Shown here in pieces: positions 1-11,028 of a DNA stretch of 36,596 nt (position 1 is its first letter; each line of letters begins with the position of its first letter). Position numbers and translations under genes: made by a program. The notes under the pieces were generated by a model, which had not been told where the DNA came from, did not search any database, and saw only the letters and a program-made list of their open reading frames with translations. Source of the stretch: Planctomycetota bacterium (GTDB taxonomy: Bacteria > Planctomycetota > Phycisphaerae > Phycisphaerales > SM1A02); assembly GCA_024226535.1 (NCBI GenBank), contig JAAELP010000196.1:1-36596 (forward strand). Reading direction: 5' to 3'.

Positions 1-165
1 GCGCGGCGAGAGCGCGACCAGATTCGTCAGATCAAGGAGCCGAATCGATGGCATATCCAGGGAGATACGGCGAGATTCGGCGACGCAGAGCTGGCGGATC
101 TGGGCCGCTCGCAGCCCGCGCGACTTTTTCAACGGGCTGCTAGAGGGCGCGTCCAGGTTCGATGA
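1..165 (+). other. Open reading frame tail / possible insertion-sequence relic
   Basis: Frame 1 is open from the window edge to a TGA at 163-165 and would encode about 54 residues, rich in Arg and Gln, that I do not recognise. Its stop overlaps the ATG at 162 of the next gene. The stretch 121-145 (ACTTTTTCAACGGGCTGCTA) resembles short motifs that I associate with insertion-sequence ends in planctomycete genomes; that link is from memory and weak. It could be the end of a real upstream gene, a transposase remnant, or non-coding DNA. Confidence 0.2.
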
Positions 166-1388
166 CCACCAACGCAACCGCCCAACCCGCGGGTGCCGTG
201 GCCTTGCCGGAGGCAAGGCCGCGTGGCGGTAAGTCGGGTGCCGTGGTCTTGCCGGAGGCAAGGCCGCGTGGCGGTTGGTCACGGCGCGCGGCCTCGGCTG
301 CGGCGAGACCACGGCACCCGGGTTTCCGACACCCGGTGTGGGCGTTGCTCGCGTTCCTGCTCGTGGCCGGCTGCGGCGGCGGCGAACCCGACGTCGTGCT
401 GTACGTCTCGGCCGACGAGCACCTCGCCCGTGTCGTCATCGATCGCTTCGAGGATGCCACCGGCCTGCGCGTGGGCCTCGTCGGTGACACGGAGCTGAAG
501 AAGACGACCGGGCTCGTCGAACGGCTTCGCTCCGAGCGTGATCACCCGCAGGCGGACGTCTTCTGGTCGTCGGAGATCTTCCAGACGCTGGCGCTCGCCG
601 ACGAGGGCGTCCTCGCCCCGTACGCGGCGCCCGCGGAGGCCGGGTGGCCGGCGGAGCACCGCGACGGCGAGCACCGCTGGTACGCGTTCGCCGCCCGTGC
701 CCGCGTGATCGTCTACGCGCCTTCACGCGTCCCCGCCGAGGACGTGCCGGTCGCGTGGACCGACCTCACGCGGAGCTACCACGCCGGGCGGATCGTGATG
801 GCCGATCCCCGCTTCGGGACGACCGGCGGTCACCTGGGAGCGATGAAGGCGTTGTGGGATCGCGCGGTGGGCCCCGCCTACTACCAGGCGTTCCTGCTCG
901 GGCTCCGGGACAACCGCGTGCGGCTGCTGCCCGGCGGCAACGCCGCCGTCGTGCGCGCGGTGATCGACGGCGAGGCGGACATCGGTCTCACCGACACCGA
1001 CGACGTCTTCGCGGCATTGGAGCGAGGCGCCGACATCGACTGGGTCTATCCCGCGCACAGCCACGAGCAGGAACCCGGCAACGGCACGCTGCTGATCCCG
1101 AACACCGTGGGGCTGGTGGCCGCGGCACCCCACCCGGAGCCCGCGAAGCGTCTCATCGACTTCCTGCTCTCCGAACCCGTCGAACGGCTGATCGCCGAGA
1201 CCGCCTCCCACAACGTGCCGCTGCGCCCGGGCCTCGCCGACGACTACCCGAAGTACGCCGTGCCCGATCCGCTTCGCGTCGACCTGCGCCGCGCCGCCGC
1301 GGCCCGGCGCGACGCCGTCGCGCTGGCGATGCGGATCCTCACCGAGGAGCCTCGCGGCCCCGAGCCGGGAAGCGATGATGCGCGGTAG
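162..1388 (+). CDS. ABC transporter substrate-binding lipoprotein (Fe3+/AfuA-FutA-like family)
   Basis: This is a periplasmic binding protein of the family that serves ferric-iron-type ABC importers. A lipobox (FLLVAGC) places the lipidated Cys at about residue 71 of the long form. The mature part opens with VVLYVSADE, followed by ADVFWSSE, a GTTGGH loop and ADIGLTDTDD, all in the family order. The tyrosines that usually bind Fe3+ near the last motif (YY in FutA/FbpA) are replaced by TDTDD, so the ligand may not be free ferric iron. The ATG at 162 gives a long basic N-terminus encoded by palindromic repeats; GTG 243 or GTG 336 are alternatives and the true start is uncertain. The 3' end overlaps the permease gene by 14 bp, indicating co-translation. 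Confidence 0.82.
   Translation: MTTNATAQPAGAVALPEARPRGGKSGAVVLPEARPRGGWSRRAASAAARPRHPGFRHPVWALLAFLLVAGCGGGEPDVVLYVSADEHLARVVIDRFEDATGLRVGLVGDTELKKTTGLVERLRSERDHPQADVFWSSEIFQTLALADEGVLAPYAAPAEAGWPAEHRDGEHRWYAFAARARVIVYAPSRVPAEDVPVAWTDLTRSYHAGRIVMADPRFGTTGGHLGAMKALWDRAVGPAYYQAFLLGLRDNRVRLLPGGNAAVVRAVIDGEADIGLTDTDDVFAALERGADIDWVYPAHSHEQEPGNGTLLIPNTVGLVAAAPHPEPAKRLIDFLLSEPVERLIAETASHNVPLRPGLADDYPKYAVPDPLRVDLRRAAAARRDAVALAMRILTEEPRGPEPGSDDAR
192..320. repeat. REP-like palindromic repeat cluster (two direct copies, one inverted)
   Basis: Two 39-bp units at 192-230 and 237-275 differ at one base and are spaced 45 bp apart. Each contains a hairpin with arms of the type GGCCTTGCC / GGCAAGGCC around GGA. 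A third, diverged copy lies inverted at about 278-320: CGGGTGCCGTGGTCT at 235-249 is matched perfectly by its reverse complement at 306-320. The cluster lies inside the predicted N-terminus of the binding-protein gene and encodes the duplicated peptide LPEARPRGG. It resembles REP/BIME elements; I cannot tell whether it is dispersed elsewhere in the genome. Confidence 0.75.
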
Positions 1389-3906
1389 CGCGTTGCTGGC
1401 GGCGCTCGGCGCCGGCCTGGCGCTGCTCGTCGCGGCCGCCGTGCCCGCCGTTGCGGCCGTCGTCACGTTGGCCGGCGCCGCCGATGGAGCCGCCGTGAAC
1501 GTGCCCGGTCACCGTCTGCTCGCGGTCCTCGCCGAGACCGGCATGTACGCGCTTCTCGTCACCGCCGTCGCCGTGGCGCTCGGCTGGCCGGTCGGACGCC
1601 TGCTCGGGCGGGCGCGGCGGGGACGGGCGACGCTGGCGATCCTCACGCTCCTGCCGATCTGTCTGCCCGCGTACGTCGTCTTCTACACGTGGTGGCAGGC
1701 ATGGCCCGCGCGATCCGCGCTCGGTGCGTGGGCGATCCGGCACGACCTCGTGCCCGCGATGCGGTCGGCGACCCTGGCGGTCGCGCTGGCGTGCTGGTCG
1801 TGGCCGATCGTGGCGTGGTGCGTCGCCGCGTTGCCGGCTCCCGGCTCGGCGCGGCGCGGGGAGATGCTCGCGCTGGACGGGGCGGGCGTCGGCCGTCGTC
1901 TGCTCGCGGCGTTCCGCGACGACGCTCGGGGCCTGGCCCTGGGCGCGATGTTCGTGACGCTCGTGACGATCGGGAACACCACGTGCTTCGACCTCGCCGG
2001 GGTGTTCACCTTCGCCAACGAGCTGCGCGCCCTCGACGCGGAGGGCGCCGGGCCGCGCCAGACGCTGTTGGCGGCGTCGCCGGCTCTCGCGGTCGCCGCG
2101 GTGGGGGCGGTGGGCGTCTGGTGGATGGTCGGGGGCGCGGCGTCGCGTACGGCGGGCCCCGGCCCGCGGCCCCGAACCGGCGCGTGGATCGCCACCGGTG
2201 TGATCTGGTTGGTCACCGTCGCGGTGCCGGCCGCGTTGCTCGGCCGGTCGTTGATCGGGCTGCTCGGTCGGGGCGGTGCGGAATCCGGTCACGTCGCGGA
2301 GTTCTTTCGCTTCTACGGACGTGGATTGGCGACGACCGTGAGCCTCGCGTTGATCTCCGGCCTCGTGGCGGTCGTGGTGGCGACGGGTCTGTCGGTCTGC
2401 TGGCTCGACTCGAGACGATGGGTACGTGGGCTCGGCCACGCCCAGGCCCTGCTCTGGCTCGTCGCGGCGTTGGTTCCGGCGACGGTGGTCGGGATCGGTC
2501 TGGAAGCGGCGTACAACGTTCCGCTGGCGCTCCCCGGCGTCGGCGGTGAGGGCGGCGCTACCGTTGACGCGATGCTCTACGGTTCTCCGGCGATCCTGGT
2601 GTTCGCGCATCTCGCGCGGTTCGGCTTCGTCGCCGCGTTGCTCGCGCGGTGGTTCGTCGCCGGGGAACCCGGGGCCCTGGCCGACATGCGTCGCGCTGAC
2701 GGTGTGCGCTCGCTCGGCGCGATCCTCGTCGCCCAGCGCCCGCGTTTCGTCGGAGCCGCGCTGGCCGCGGGCGCCGTCACGGTCGTCCTCGCGTTCGGGG
2801 AGATCCCCGTCACCGCGCGGGTCCAGCCGCCGGGGTCCGATCCGCTGGCGGTCTCGCTGCTCAACGCGATGCACTACCAGCGTCCGGAGACCGTCATGAT
2901 CGCCAGCGCGGTGCTCCTGCTCGCGGCGCTCGCGGCGGCGGTGGTGACGGTGATCGCGGTGCGACCGTTCCGCGGGATTTCGAGCCGGGTCGCCGCGGCG
3001 TTGCTCGCGGTGCTCGTCGTCGTGCCCGCCGGCTGCTCCGGGGACCCGGCCGAGCCGAAGCCGATCCGCGTGGAGCACGCGTTCGGCGCCAACGGCACGG
3101 CGCTCGGGCAGTTCGCCTACCCACGGTGCATCGCCGTCGACGCCGAACGGGAGTTCGTCTACGTCATCGACAAGACCGCCCGGGTGCAGCGATTCGGGTT
3201 CGACGGCAAGCCGCAGCTCCAGTGGGACATGCCGGCGAAGGCCAACGGCAAGCCCACGGGCATCAGCGTCGCGCCGGACGGCCGGGTCTTCGTCGCCGAC
3301 ACCCACTACCATCGGGTGATCGCCTACGACGATGCCGGGCACGAGCTGCTGCGGTTCGGAGGCTACGGGGAGGGGCCGGGCGAGTTCATCTACCCCACCG
3401 ACGTCGCCTTCGGTCCCGAGGGCCGGCTGTACGTCGCGGAGTACGGCGGGCACGACCGGATCCAGGTGTTCGAGCCCGACGGGACCTACCTCTTCGAGTT
3501 CGGGTGCTTCGGACCGGAGCCGGGGTGCTTCGATCGGCCGCAGTCGATCCTCTTCGACGCCGCCGCCACGGAACTCTACATCGCCGACTCGTGCAATCAC
3601 CGCATCGTGGTCGTGGACCCCGAGGGTCGGGAGCTGCGCGTGTTCGGCCGCGCCGGGCGCGAGCCGGGCGAGCTGCACTACCCGTACGGTCTGCACCTGC
3701 TCGCCGACGGCTCGCTCGTCGTGGCGGAATTCGGCAACGCCCGACTCCAGCACTTCAGCGACACCGGCGTTTCCAAGGGGCTCTTCGGCCGACTGGGGGC
3801 CGAGCCCGGAGAGCTGCGATATCCTTGGGGGGTCGCGGGAACCGCCCGCGACCTGTTCGTGCTGGACTCGGGGAACAACCGGGTCCAGGTGATGCGCACG
3901 CCGTAG
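1375..3906 (+). CDS. Two-domain ABC transporter permease fused to a six-bladed NHL propeller
   Basis: Residues 1-540 form a duplicated FbpB/AfuB-like permease with about 12 hydrophobic segments and two EAA-type loops (EMLALDGAGVGRR near 162 and ADMRRADGVRS near 435). Without a stop codon the frame continues into another hydrophobic segment ending in VVVPAGC (Cys554), then about 290 residues with six NHL repeats, e.g. GRVFVADTHYHRVIAYD and TELYIADSCNHRIVVVD. The extra membrane segment would place the propeller outside the cytoplasmic membrane, so one continuous protein is topologically plausible. Alternatively a separate lipoprotein starts at an internal GTG (2959). The permease should work with the binding protein just upstream; no ATPase subunit is adjacent, so it must be encoded elsewhere. 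Starts are ATG 1375 or ATG 1378. Confidence 0.85.
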   Translation: MMRGSALLAALGAGLALLVAAAVPAVAAVVTLAGAADGAAVNVPGHRLLAVLAETGMYALLVTAVAVALGWPVGRLLGRARRGRATLAILTLLPICLPAYVVFYTWWQAWPARSALGAWAIRHDLVPAMRSATLAVALACWSWPIVAWCVAALPAPGSARRGEMLALDGAGVGRRLLAAFRDDARGLALGAMFVTLVTIGNTTCFDLAGVFTFANELRALDAEGAGPRQTLLAASPALAVAAVGAVGVWWMVGGAASRTAGPGPRPRTGAWIATGVIWLVTVAVPAALLGRSLIGLLGRGGAESGHVAEFFRFYGRGLATTVSLALISGLVAVVVATGLSVCWLDSRRWVRGLGHAQALLWLVAALVPATVVGIGLEAAYNVPLALPGVGGEGGATVDAMLYGSPAILVFAHLARFGFVAALLARWFVAGEPGALADMRRADGVRSLGAILVAQRPRFVGAALAAGAVTVVLAFGEIPVTARVQPPGSDPLAVSLLNAMHYQRPETVMIASAVLLLAALAAAVVTVIAVRPFRGISSRVAAALLAVLVVVPAGCSGDPAEPKPIRVEHAFGANGTALGQFAYPRCIAVDAEREFVYVIDKTARVQRFGFDGKPQLQWDMPAKANGKPTGISVAPDGRVFVADTHYHRVIAYDDAGHELLRFGGYGEGPGEFIYPTDVAFGPEGRLYVAEYGGHDRIQVFEPDGTYLFEFGCFGPEPGCFDRPQSILFDAAATELYIADSCNHRIVVVDPEGRELRVFGRAGREPGELHYPYGLHLLADGSLVVAEFGNARLQHFSDTGVSKGLFGRLGAEPGELRYPWGVAGTARDLFVLDSGNNRVQVMRTP
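2959..3906 (+). other. Possible internal start: stand-alone NHL-repeat lipoprotein
   Basis: GTG at 2959 would give MRPFRGISSRVAAALLAV followed by a lipobox with Cys26: a basic n-region, hydrophobic core and lipobox, which is an ordinary lipoprotein signal peptide. It would yield a 315-residue NHL-propeller lipoprotein. It lies in the same frame as the permease with no intervening stop, so it is either the remains of two genes fused by loss of a stop or a re-initiation site inside a fusion gene. No strong Shine-Dalgarno sequence is seen before it. Confidence 0.35.
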
Positions 3907-3971
3907 GCCACGACGGCCCGGCGAGAAGCCGGTCGGTTCGAAGGGAACACGTGTCCCCGGGGGGGGACTGC

Positions 3972-3978
3972 CAGGAGG
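3972..3978 (+). promoter_or_regulatory. Ribosome binding site of the VWA/GATase-like gene
   Basis: CAGGAGG lies 5 bases before ATG 3984. It fixes the start of the large VWA protein here, although the frame stays open upstream to 3126, where it only shadows the NHL region. Confidence 0.7.
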
Positions 3979-3983
3979 CATCG

Positions 3984-6900
3984 ATGCTCGCCGAGATGCC
4001 GATTCGAATCGACCAGCCGTACTGGCTGCTCCTGCTGCTGCTCATCATTCCGACGTTCCTGTTTGCGCAGAAGAGCATCGGCGGGCTGTCCCGCGCCAAG
4101 GCCTACGCCACGTTCGGGCTCCGCTCATTGGTCATCGCCGGGCTCACCATCGCGCTGGCGGAACCCAACTGGGTGCGGCGCGGCGAAGGCGTGACGACGA
4201 CGATCCTGCTCGACCGGAGCCACTCGATCCCCGTGCCCCGCAAGAAGTGGGCGCTCGATTTCCTCGCCCGCGCGGTCGAGGCGAAGGAGAACCCCGAGGA
4301 TCGCGTCGCCGTGCTCACGATCGGGCGCGACGCCAACATCACGGCGATGGCCGATACCTACAGCGCGGTGACGGTCGGCTCCGACGAGGGCGACCCGACC
4401 GCGACGAACCTCGCCGCCGGCGTTCGTCTCGCTTTGGCTACGACGCCCCCGGACACCGCCAACCGCATCGTTCTCGCCTCCGACGGCAACGAGACGATCG
4501 ACTCCGTGCTTGCGGCGGCGGAGCTGGCGAAGGCGAACAACGTTCCCATCGACGTGCTCGTGCTCCGCTACGAGTACGACAACGAGGTGGTCTTCGAGCA
4601 GATCATCTGCCCGCCCCGCGCGCGGGAGGGGCAGACGGCGCGTGTTCGTCTCGTGCTCCGGAGCCAGGCGGAGGCGTCGGGCACGATCCGGCTCAAGCTC
4701 AACGGCGACTACCTCGACCTCAACGGCGACGAGTTCGGCGACGGCATGCTGGTCGCCCTGGCGCCGGGCACCACCGCGCTGGAGCAGACGATCGCGCTCG
4801 ACGAGTCGGGCCCGCACGAGTTCGAGGCGGTGTTCATTCCCGACGATCCCGCGATGGACGCCATCGACCGCAACAACGCCGCCGTCGGCGTGACGTTCGT
4901 GAGCGGGCAGGGCAAGGTGCTCGTGGTCGACGACGGCATCACGCAGTCGCAGTACCTCGTGAACGCGTTGCAATCCAGCGGCATCGCGGTGGACGTCCGC
5001 GCGCCGGACGCCCTCGTCGGGGGTCTCGTGTTCCTCAGCGGCTACGACGCGGTCGTGCTCGTGAACATCCCGCGGTGGGCGTTCGACCAGGAGCAGGATC
5101 GCATGCTGCACGCGTACGTGCACGATCTCGGCGGCGGGCTGACGATGATCGGTGGGCCGCAGTCGTTCGGCGCGGGCGGCTGGATCGAGTCGGAGGTGTC
5201 CCGGGCGCTGCCGATTCTGCTGAATCCGCCCGACATGCGCCAGATGCCCGCCGGCGCGCTGGCCCTCGTGATGCACTCCTGCGAGATGCCGCAGGGCAAC
5301 TTCTGGGGGCAGAAGGTCGCGCAGGCGGCGATCGAGCAGCTCAGCCGGCTCGACTACGTCGGGATCATCGAGTTCGGCTTCGGCCAGGTCGGCGGCATCC
5401 AGGGATGCACATGGGCCTTCGAGATGCAGCGCGTCCGCGACAAGCGGGCGGCGCTGGAATCGACGAAGACGATGAACGTCGGCGACATGCCGTCGTTCGG
5501 TCCCGGGCTCCAGCTCGCGTTGCAGGGCCTGGACAACACGACCGCGTCGCAGCGGCACGTCATCATCATCTCCGACGGCGACCCCTCGCCACCGTCGGGC
5601 GCGCTGCTCCAGCAGTACAAGGACAAGAAGGTCACGGTGACCACGGTGATGGTGGGCGGCCACGGGACACCGGTGGACGCCAGCCGCATGAAGATGGTCG
5701 CGACCACCACCGGCGGCGAGTTCTATCCGGTCAAGAACCCCAAGCAGCTTCCGGCGATCTTCATCAAGGAAGCGCGGATGGTCTCGCGCTCGCTCATCCA
5801 GGACGGTGACGTCTACCAGCCGCAGATCGCCTCTCTGCTGCCGGGACCCGCGCAGGGCTTCTCGACGCTCCCGCCGGTGGACGGGTACGTGCTGACGGCC
5901 GTGCGCGAGGGGCTCGCGCAGACCTCCATCGTCATCGCGACCACCGAGGGCAACGACCCGCTCTACGCGCACTGGAACTACGGGCTGGGGCGCACCGTGG
6001 CGTACACGAGCGACCTCTCGAGCCTCTGGGGCTCGCAGTGGGCGAGCTGGGGGCGGTTCCGGTCGTTCTGGGAGCAGACGATCCGCTGGTCGATGCGTCC
6101 CAGCTCGCCGACGAACATGAGCGTCAGCACGCGGTTCGACGGGGACACCGCGATCGTCGAGCTGGAAGCGCTCGATGCCGACGCGTCGTACCTGAACTTC
6201 GTGCGGACGCGCGCCGTGGTGCTCAGCCCGAGCGCCGAGGCCACGCCGCTGAGCCTCCAGCAGGTCGGCCCCGGCCGGTACCGCGGAACGTTCCCGACCG
6301 AGGAGGACGGCGCCTACCTCGTGAACATCGGCTTCGAGAGCGGATCCGGCGAGACGGCGGAGAAGGGCAACCTCCAGGCCGCGGTCTCCGTGCCGTACCC
6401 GAAGGAGTTCCGGTCGTTCCACCACAACGAGGCCCGGCTCGCCCAGCTCGCGCGTCTCACGGGCGGCCGGGTCCTCAACGGCCGGGGCCTCAACGAGAAC
6501 GACCCCATGCTCGCGGACATCTTCAACCGCGACGATCTCGAGGTTCCACGCACCATGAAGCGGATGTGGGACCTGCTGGCGATCATCTGCGCATCGCTGC
6601 TCGTGCTCGACGTGGCGGCGCGACGCATCAGCTTCGATCCCGCCCGTGCCCGTGAACGGCTGAGCAAGGCCGTCGGGCGTCGCGAAGAGGTCTCGATGGG
6701 CACCGTCGCCGCATGGAAGCGCACCCGCGAGCAGGTCGCCCACCGGCGCGATCCACGCAGCGATCGGAAGAAGGACGCCCCGGACCGCGATGCCCGCTAC
6801 GAGGCGGACGAGGAGGATGCCGCCCGCGCGATCGACGTCGGCGCAGAGCAGGTGGCCGACCTCCGCGAAGTCCCGAAGAGCCGTCGCCCCGCCCAGCCCA

Positions 6901-7002
6901 CGACACCGGACGCCGACGAGGACGACGGCGACTACACCTCGCGGCTCCTGGCGGCCAAGCGCCGGGCGCGCGGGCAGGACGCCGACGACCAGGGGGCGGG
7001 CG

Positions 7003-7010
<8 letters not shown>
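3984..7010 (+). CDS. Large membrane protein: VWA domain, glutamine amidotransferase-like domain, degenerate second VWA
   Basis: 1008 residues. Two N-terminal membrane helices (about 12-28 and 42-60) precede a VWA domain (about 70-215) with a full MIDAS set: DRSHS at 77-81, Thr in DPTATNL and Asp in LASDGNE. A class I amidotransferase-like Rossmann domain follows (about 308-415, GKVLVVDD ... LTMIGGPQSFG). A second VWA-like domain (about 425-600) has lost the DxSxS motif (VMHSCEM) but keeps IISDGDP. A further extracytoplasmic region leads to a third helix at about 861-881 and a charged, probably disordered cytoplasmic tail of about 125 residues. It overlaps the MoxR gene by 8 bp. Such proteins in MoxR operons are thought to act in envelope or secreted-complex assembly; the amidotransferase fold may be non-catalytic. 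Confidence 0.85.
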
Positions 7011-8101
<1,091 letters not shown>

Positions 8102-8109
<8 letters not shown>

Positions 8110-9031
8110 CTTTGGTGTTCCAACCGAGACCGCGCCGCGGCGCGTGGACGACCTGCTCGGCAGCGAGTTGATGGCGAAGCTGGATCAGCTCGACGTCATG
8201 AGCCGCAAGATCTTCGCGGGCAAGCTCCAGGGCGAGCGCCGCAGCAAGAAGCGCGGGATCAGCGTGGAGTTCGCCGACTACCGGCACTACGCCCACGGCG
8301 ACGACCTCCGCTTCATCGACTGGAACATCTACGCGCGGCTCGACCGGCTCTTCCTCAAGATGTTCCTCGAGGAGGAGGATCTCTCGCTCATCATCGCCAT
8401 CGACACGAGCGCGTCGATGCACTGGGGGAACCCGAGCAAGTTCATCTTCTGCCAGCGTCTCGCCATGGCCCTGGGCTACATCGGCCTCACCAACCACAAC
8501 CGCGTGTCGGCCTTCGCGTTCGACTCCGGGGGCGAGCGCCGGATCACGAGCCTGCGGGGGCGGCGCCGGACCCGTGAACTCGGGTCGTGGCTGCTCGATC
8601 TCACCCCCGGCGGCTCCGGCGTCTTCAACGACGCGATGCGCACGATCGCGCTGGGGCGCCAGGGCAAGGGGGTGATGCTGATCCTCTCGGACTTCCTGCT
8701 CAAGGAGGGGTACGAGAAGGGCCTTCGCTACCTCGCCGGCGGCGGGTACGACACGTTCTGTCTCCAGGTGCTGAGCCCCGAGGAGATCGACCCGGGCCGG
8801 ACCGGGCTCGCCGGCGACCTGCGGCTCACCGACGTCGAGGACGAGGACACGGCGGAGATCACGGTGTCCGCCGCGCTCCTGAAACGCTACAAGCAGAACC
8901 TCGACGCCTACTGCGGCAAGCTCCGCGAGTTCTGCGTGCGCCGCGGCATGACGCACATGACGATCGACACCGCGACCGAACTCGACAAGCTCCTGCTCGA
9001 CTACCTCCGCAAGCGGGGCCTGCTCAAGTGA
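8102..9031 (+). CDS. DUF58 (VWA-like) domain protein
   Basis: 309 residues, no membrane helix. The DUF58 hallmark EFADYRHYAHGDDLRFIDWN lies at about 56-75, followed by a VWA-type MIDAS motif DTSAS (about 101-105) and LILSDFLLKEGYE. DUF58 proteins are the usual partner of MoxR ATPases, probably presenting or sensing clients through the VWA-like fold. It overlaps MoxR by 8 bp upstream and the BatA-like gene by 4 bp (GTGA) downstream. Length and motifs are normal for the family; the client is unknown. Confidence 0.93.
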
Positions 9032-11010
9032 CGTGGCTGACCCCGGTCACCGGCGCGATCCTCGCCGCGGCGGTCATCCCGCCGTTGATCCTGCTGTACT
9101 TCCTCAAGCTGCGTCGCCGGCCCCAGGCGATCGCGAGCACGCTGCTCTGGAAGCGGTCGGTCGAGGACCTGCGGGCCAACGCGCCGTTCCAGCGTCTGCG
9201 TCGCAATCTCCTGCTCCTGCTCCAGCTCATCGCGTTGCTGCTGCTCGTGTTCGCGGTCATGCAGCCGCAGATCCAGGCCGGACGGCAGCGGGGGGGCAAG
9301 ACGATCTTCCTCATCGACAACTCCGCGTCGATGACGGCGATGGACGCCGGTGAAGACGAGACGCGTCTGGACGAAGCCAAGCGACTCGCCCGCGAACGCG
9401 TCGAGGCGCTCTATGCCGGTGGCCTCTTCAGCCGGGTCCCGGGCGAATCGATGATCGTGGCCTTCTCCGATCGCGCGGAGGTCTACTGCCGGTTCTCTCG
9501 CTCCAAGCAGGAACTGCTCGACGCGATCGACCGCATCCGCCCGACGCACGGCGGGACCACGCTCGCCGACGCCCTCAAGCTCGCCCGGGCGTATACGACG
9601 AACGTCGATCCCGAGTCCGACCGCCCCGTCGGCGCGCCGGCCACGATCGAGATCTTCACCGACGGTCGCATTGCCGACCTCCCCGACCAGGTGCTCCGCG
9701 GCGAGCACATGATCTACTACCGCATCGGGACCGAGGAGGCGGACAACGTCACGATCACGGCGATCTCCGTCGAGCGGCCGTACGACCGTCCGACCGCCGT
9801 CGAGGTCTTCGCGTCGCTGCTCAACTACAACCGCGAGGCGGTCACCTGCGACGTGCAGCTCTCCGTGGATGACACGGCGCTCGCGGTCGAGGAGATCCGG
9901 ATTCCGCTCGCCGAGATGGACGAAGGCTCGGGACAGCTCCTGCCCGGGCGCAACAACGTCGTCTTCACGCCGTTCGAGCAGCCGCGGGGCGCCGTGCTGG
10001 AGATCGCGAACCTCCGCGACGACGCGCTGCTCGCCGACAACGTCGCCCAGATCGTCGTGCCGCCGCCGAAGCGTCTGATCGTTGGTCTCGTTCCGGCGAG
10101 CAGCTTCTTCGTGCGCGAGGCCCTGGAGGGCCTGTCGCTGAAGAGGTTGGAACTGCTCACGCAGGAGCAGTATGAGCAGCGCGCCGAGGAGAACCGCCTC
10201 GACCAGTACGACGTCATCGTGTTCGACGACTACGCACCGCCGCCGGGCCTGATGCCACCGGGTCGTTACCTGAGCTTCGGCCGCACGCCACCGGTCGACG
10301 GGCTCAACGAGTTCGGCGAGCACGGGGCGCAGCTCGTACTGAACATCCGCGAAGAGCACCCGGCCCTTCGTTTCGTAAACCTCGACAACCTGCGTATCGG
10401 CGGTGGCCACCTGCTCCAGCCGGCGCCGGACGTCGAAGTGCTCGCCGAGGGCAGCCAGGGGCCGCTCCTGGTCGCGGTGTCACGGGGCGCGATGCACCTC
10501 ATCCACGTGACGTTCGACCCCGGGATGAGCACGTGGCCGTTGCTGCGAAGCTGGGTGACGTTCATCTTCAACGCCGTCGAGTACCTCGGGCAGGTCGGCC
10601 AGGGCCTGACGGCCAAGGACCTCGCCGTCGGCGAGGCGATCGCGACACGTCTGCCCTCGTCGGCGACGGACATCGCGCTCGCCGTGCCCGAGTCGGGGAT
10701 CGTCCCCCTCGAGCCACGCGACCCGTCGCAGCTCTCGTGGGGTCCGATACGCCTCGCCGGCCTCTACGTGCTGAGTTGGGAGGTCCCCGACCAGGACGAG
10801 ACGCAGACGCGTGCGTTCGCCGTGAACCTGCTCGACGAGTTCGAGGGACGCATCGACGTCGTGCCCGAACTCCAGGTCGGCCAGACCGAGGTCGCCGGCC
10901 GCGCCGGCGAGAGCGGCGTGTACACGCCCCTCTGGCCCTGGGCCGTCGCTCTCTGCCTACTCGTGCTGATGCTGGAGTGGTGGGTGTATCACCGGAAGAT
11001 GTGGGTGTAG
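9028..11010 (+). CDS. BatA-type VWA membrane protein
   Basis: 660 residues from GTG 9028, which overlaps the DUF58 stop as GTGA. A BatA N-terminal region has two helices (about 7-24 and 58-80) with the typical LLYFLKLRRRPQ phrase between them. A VWA domain with an intact MIDAS follows (IDNSAS near 95, GGTT, IFTDGR). After a long extracytoplasmic beta-rich and Rossmann-like part, a last helix (LWPWAVALCLLVLMLEWW) ends in a short basic tail. Together with MoxR, DUF58 and the large VWA protein it completes a four-gene operon. In other bacteria Bat proteins affect stress tolerance and envelope integrity; the role here is inferred. Confidence 0.9.
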   Translation: MTWLTPVTGAILAAAVIPPLILLYFLKLRRRPQAIASTLLWKRSVEDLRANAPFQRLRRNLLLLLQLIALLLLVFAVMQPQIQAGRQRGGKTIFLIDNSASMTAMDAGEDETRLDEAKRLARERVEALYAGGLFSRVPGESMIVAFSDRAEVYCRFSRSKQELLDAIDRIRPTHGGTTLADALKLARAYTTNVDPESDRPVGAPATIEIFTDGRIADLPDQVLRGEHMIYYRIGTEEADNVTITAISVERPYDRPTAVEVFASLLNYNREAVTCDVQLSVDDTALAVEEIRIPLAEMDEGSGQLLPGRNNVVFTPFEQPRGAVLEIANLRDDALLADNVAQIVVPPPKRLIVGLVPASSFFVREALEGLSLKRLELLTQEQYEQRAEENRLDQYDVIVFDDYAPPPGLMPPGRYLSFGRTPPVDGLNEFGEHGAQLVLNIREEHPALRFVNLDNLRIGGGHLLQPAPDVEVLAEGSQGPLLVAVSRGAMHLIHVTFDPGMSTWPLLRSWVTFIFNAVEYLGQVGQGLTAKDLAVGEAIATRLPSSATDIALAVPESGIVPLEPRDPSQLSWGPIRLAGLYVLSWEVPDQDETQTRAFAVNLLDEFEGRIDVVPELQVGQTEVAGRAGESGVYTPLWPWAVALCLLVLMLEWWVYHRKMWV

Positions 11011-11028
11011 GTGTATCTCCCCACGAAT

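Noticed and set aside
1339..3981. Long minus-strand ORF of about 880 codons across the permease-NHL gene
   Set aside because: Composition is Arg/His/Asp-rich without any domain; it is a shadow of the GC-rich plus-strand gene.
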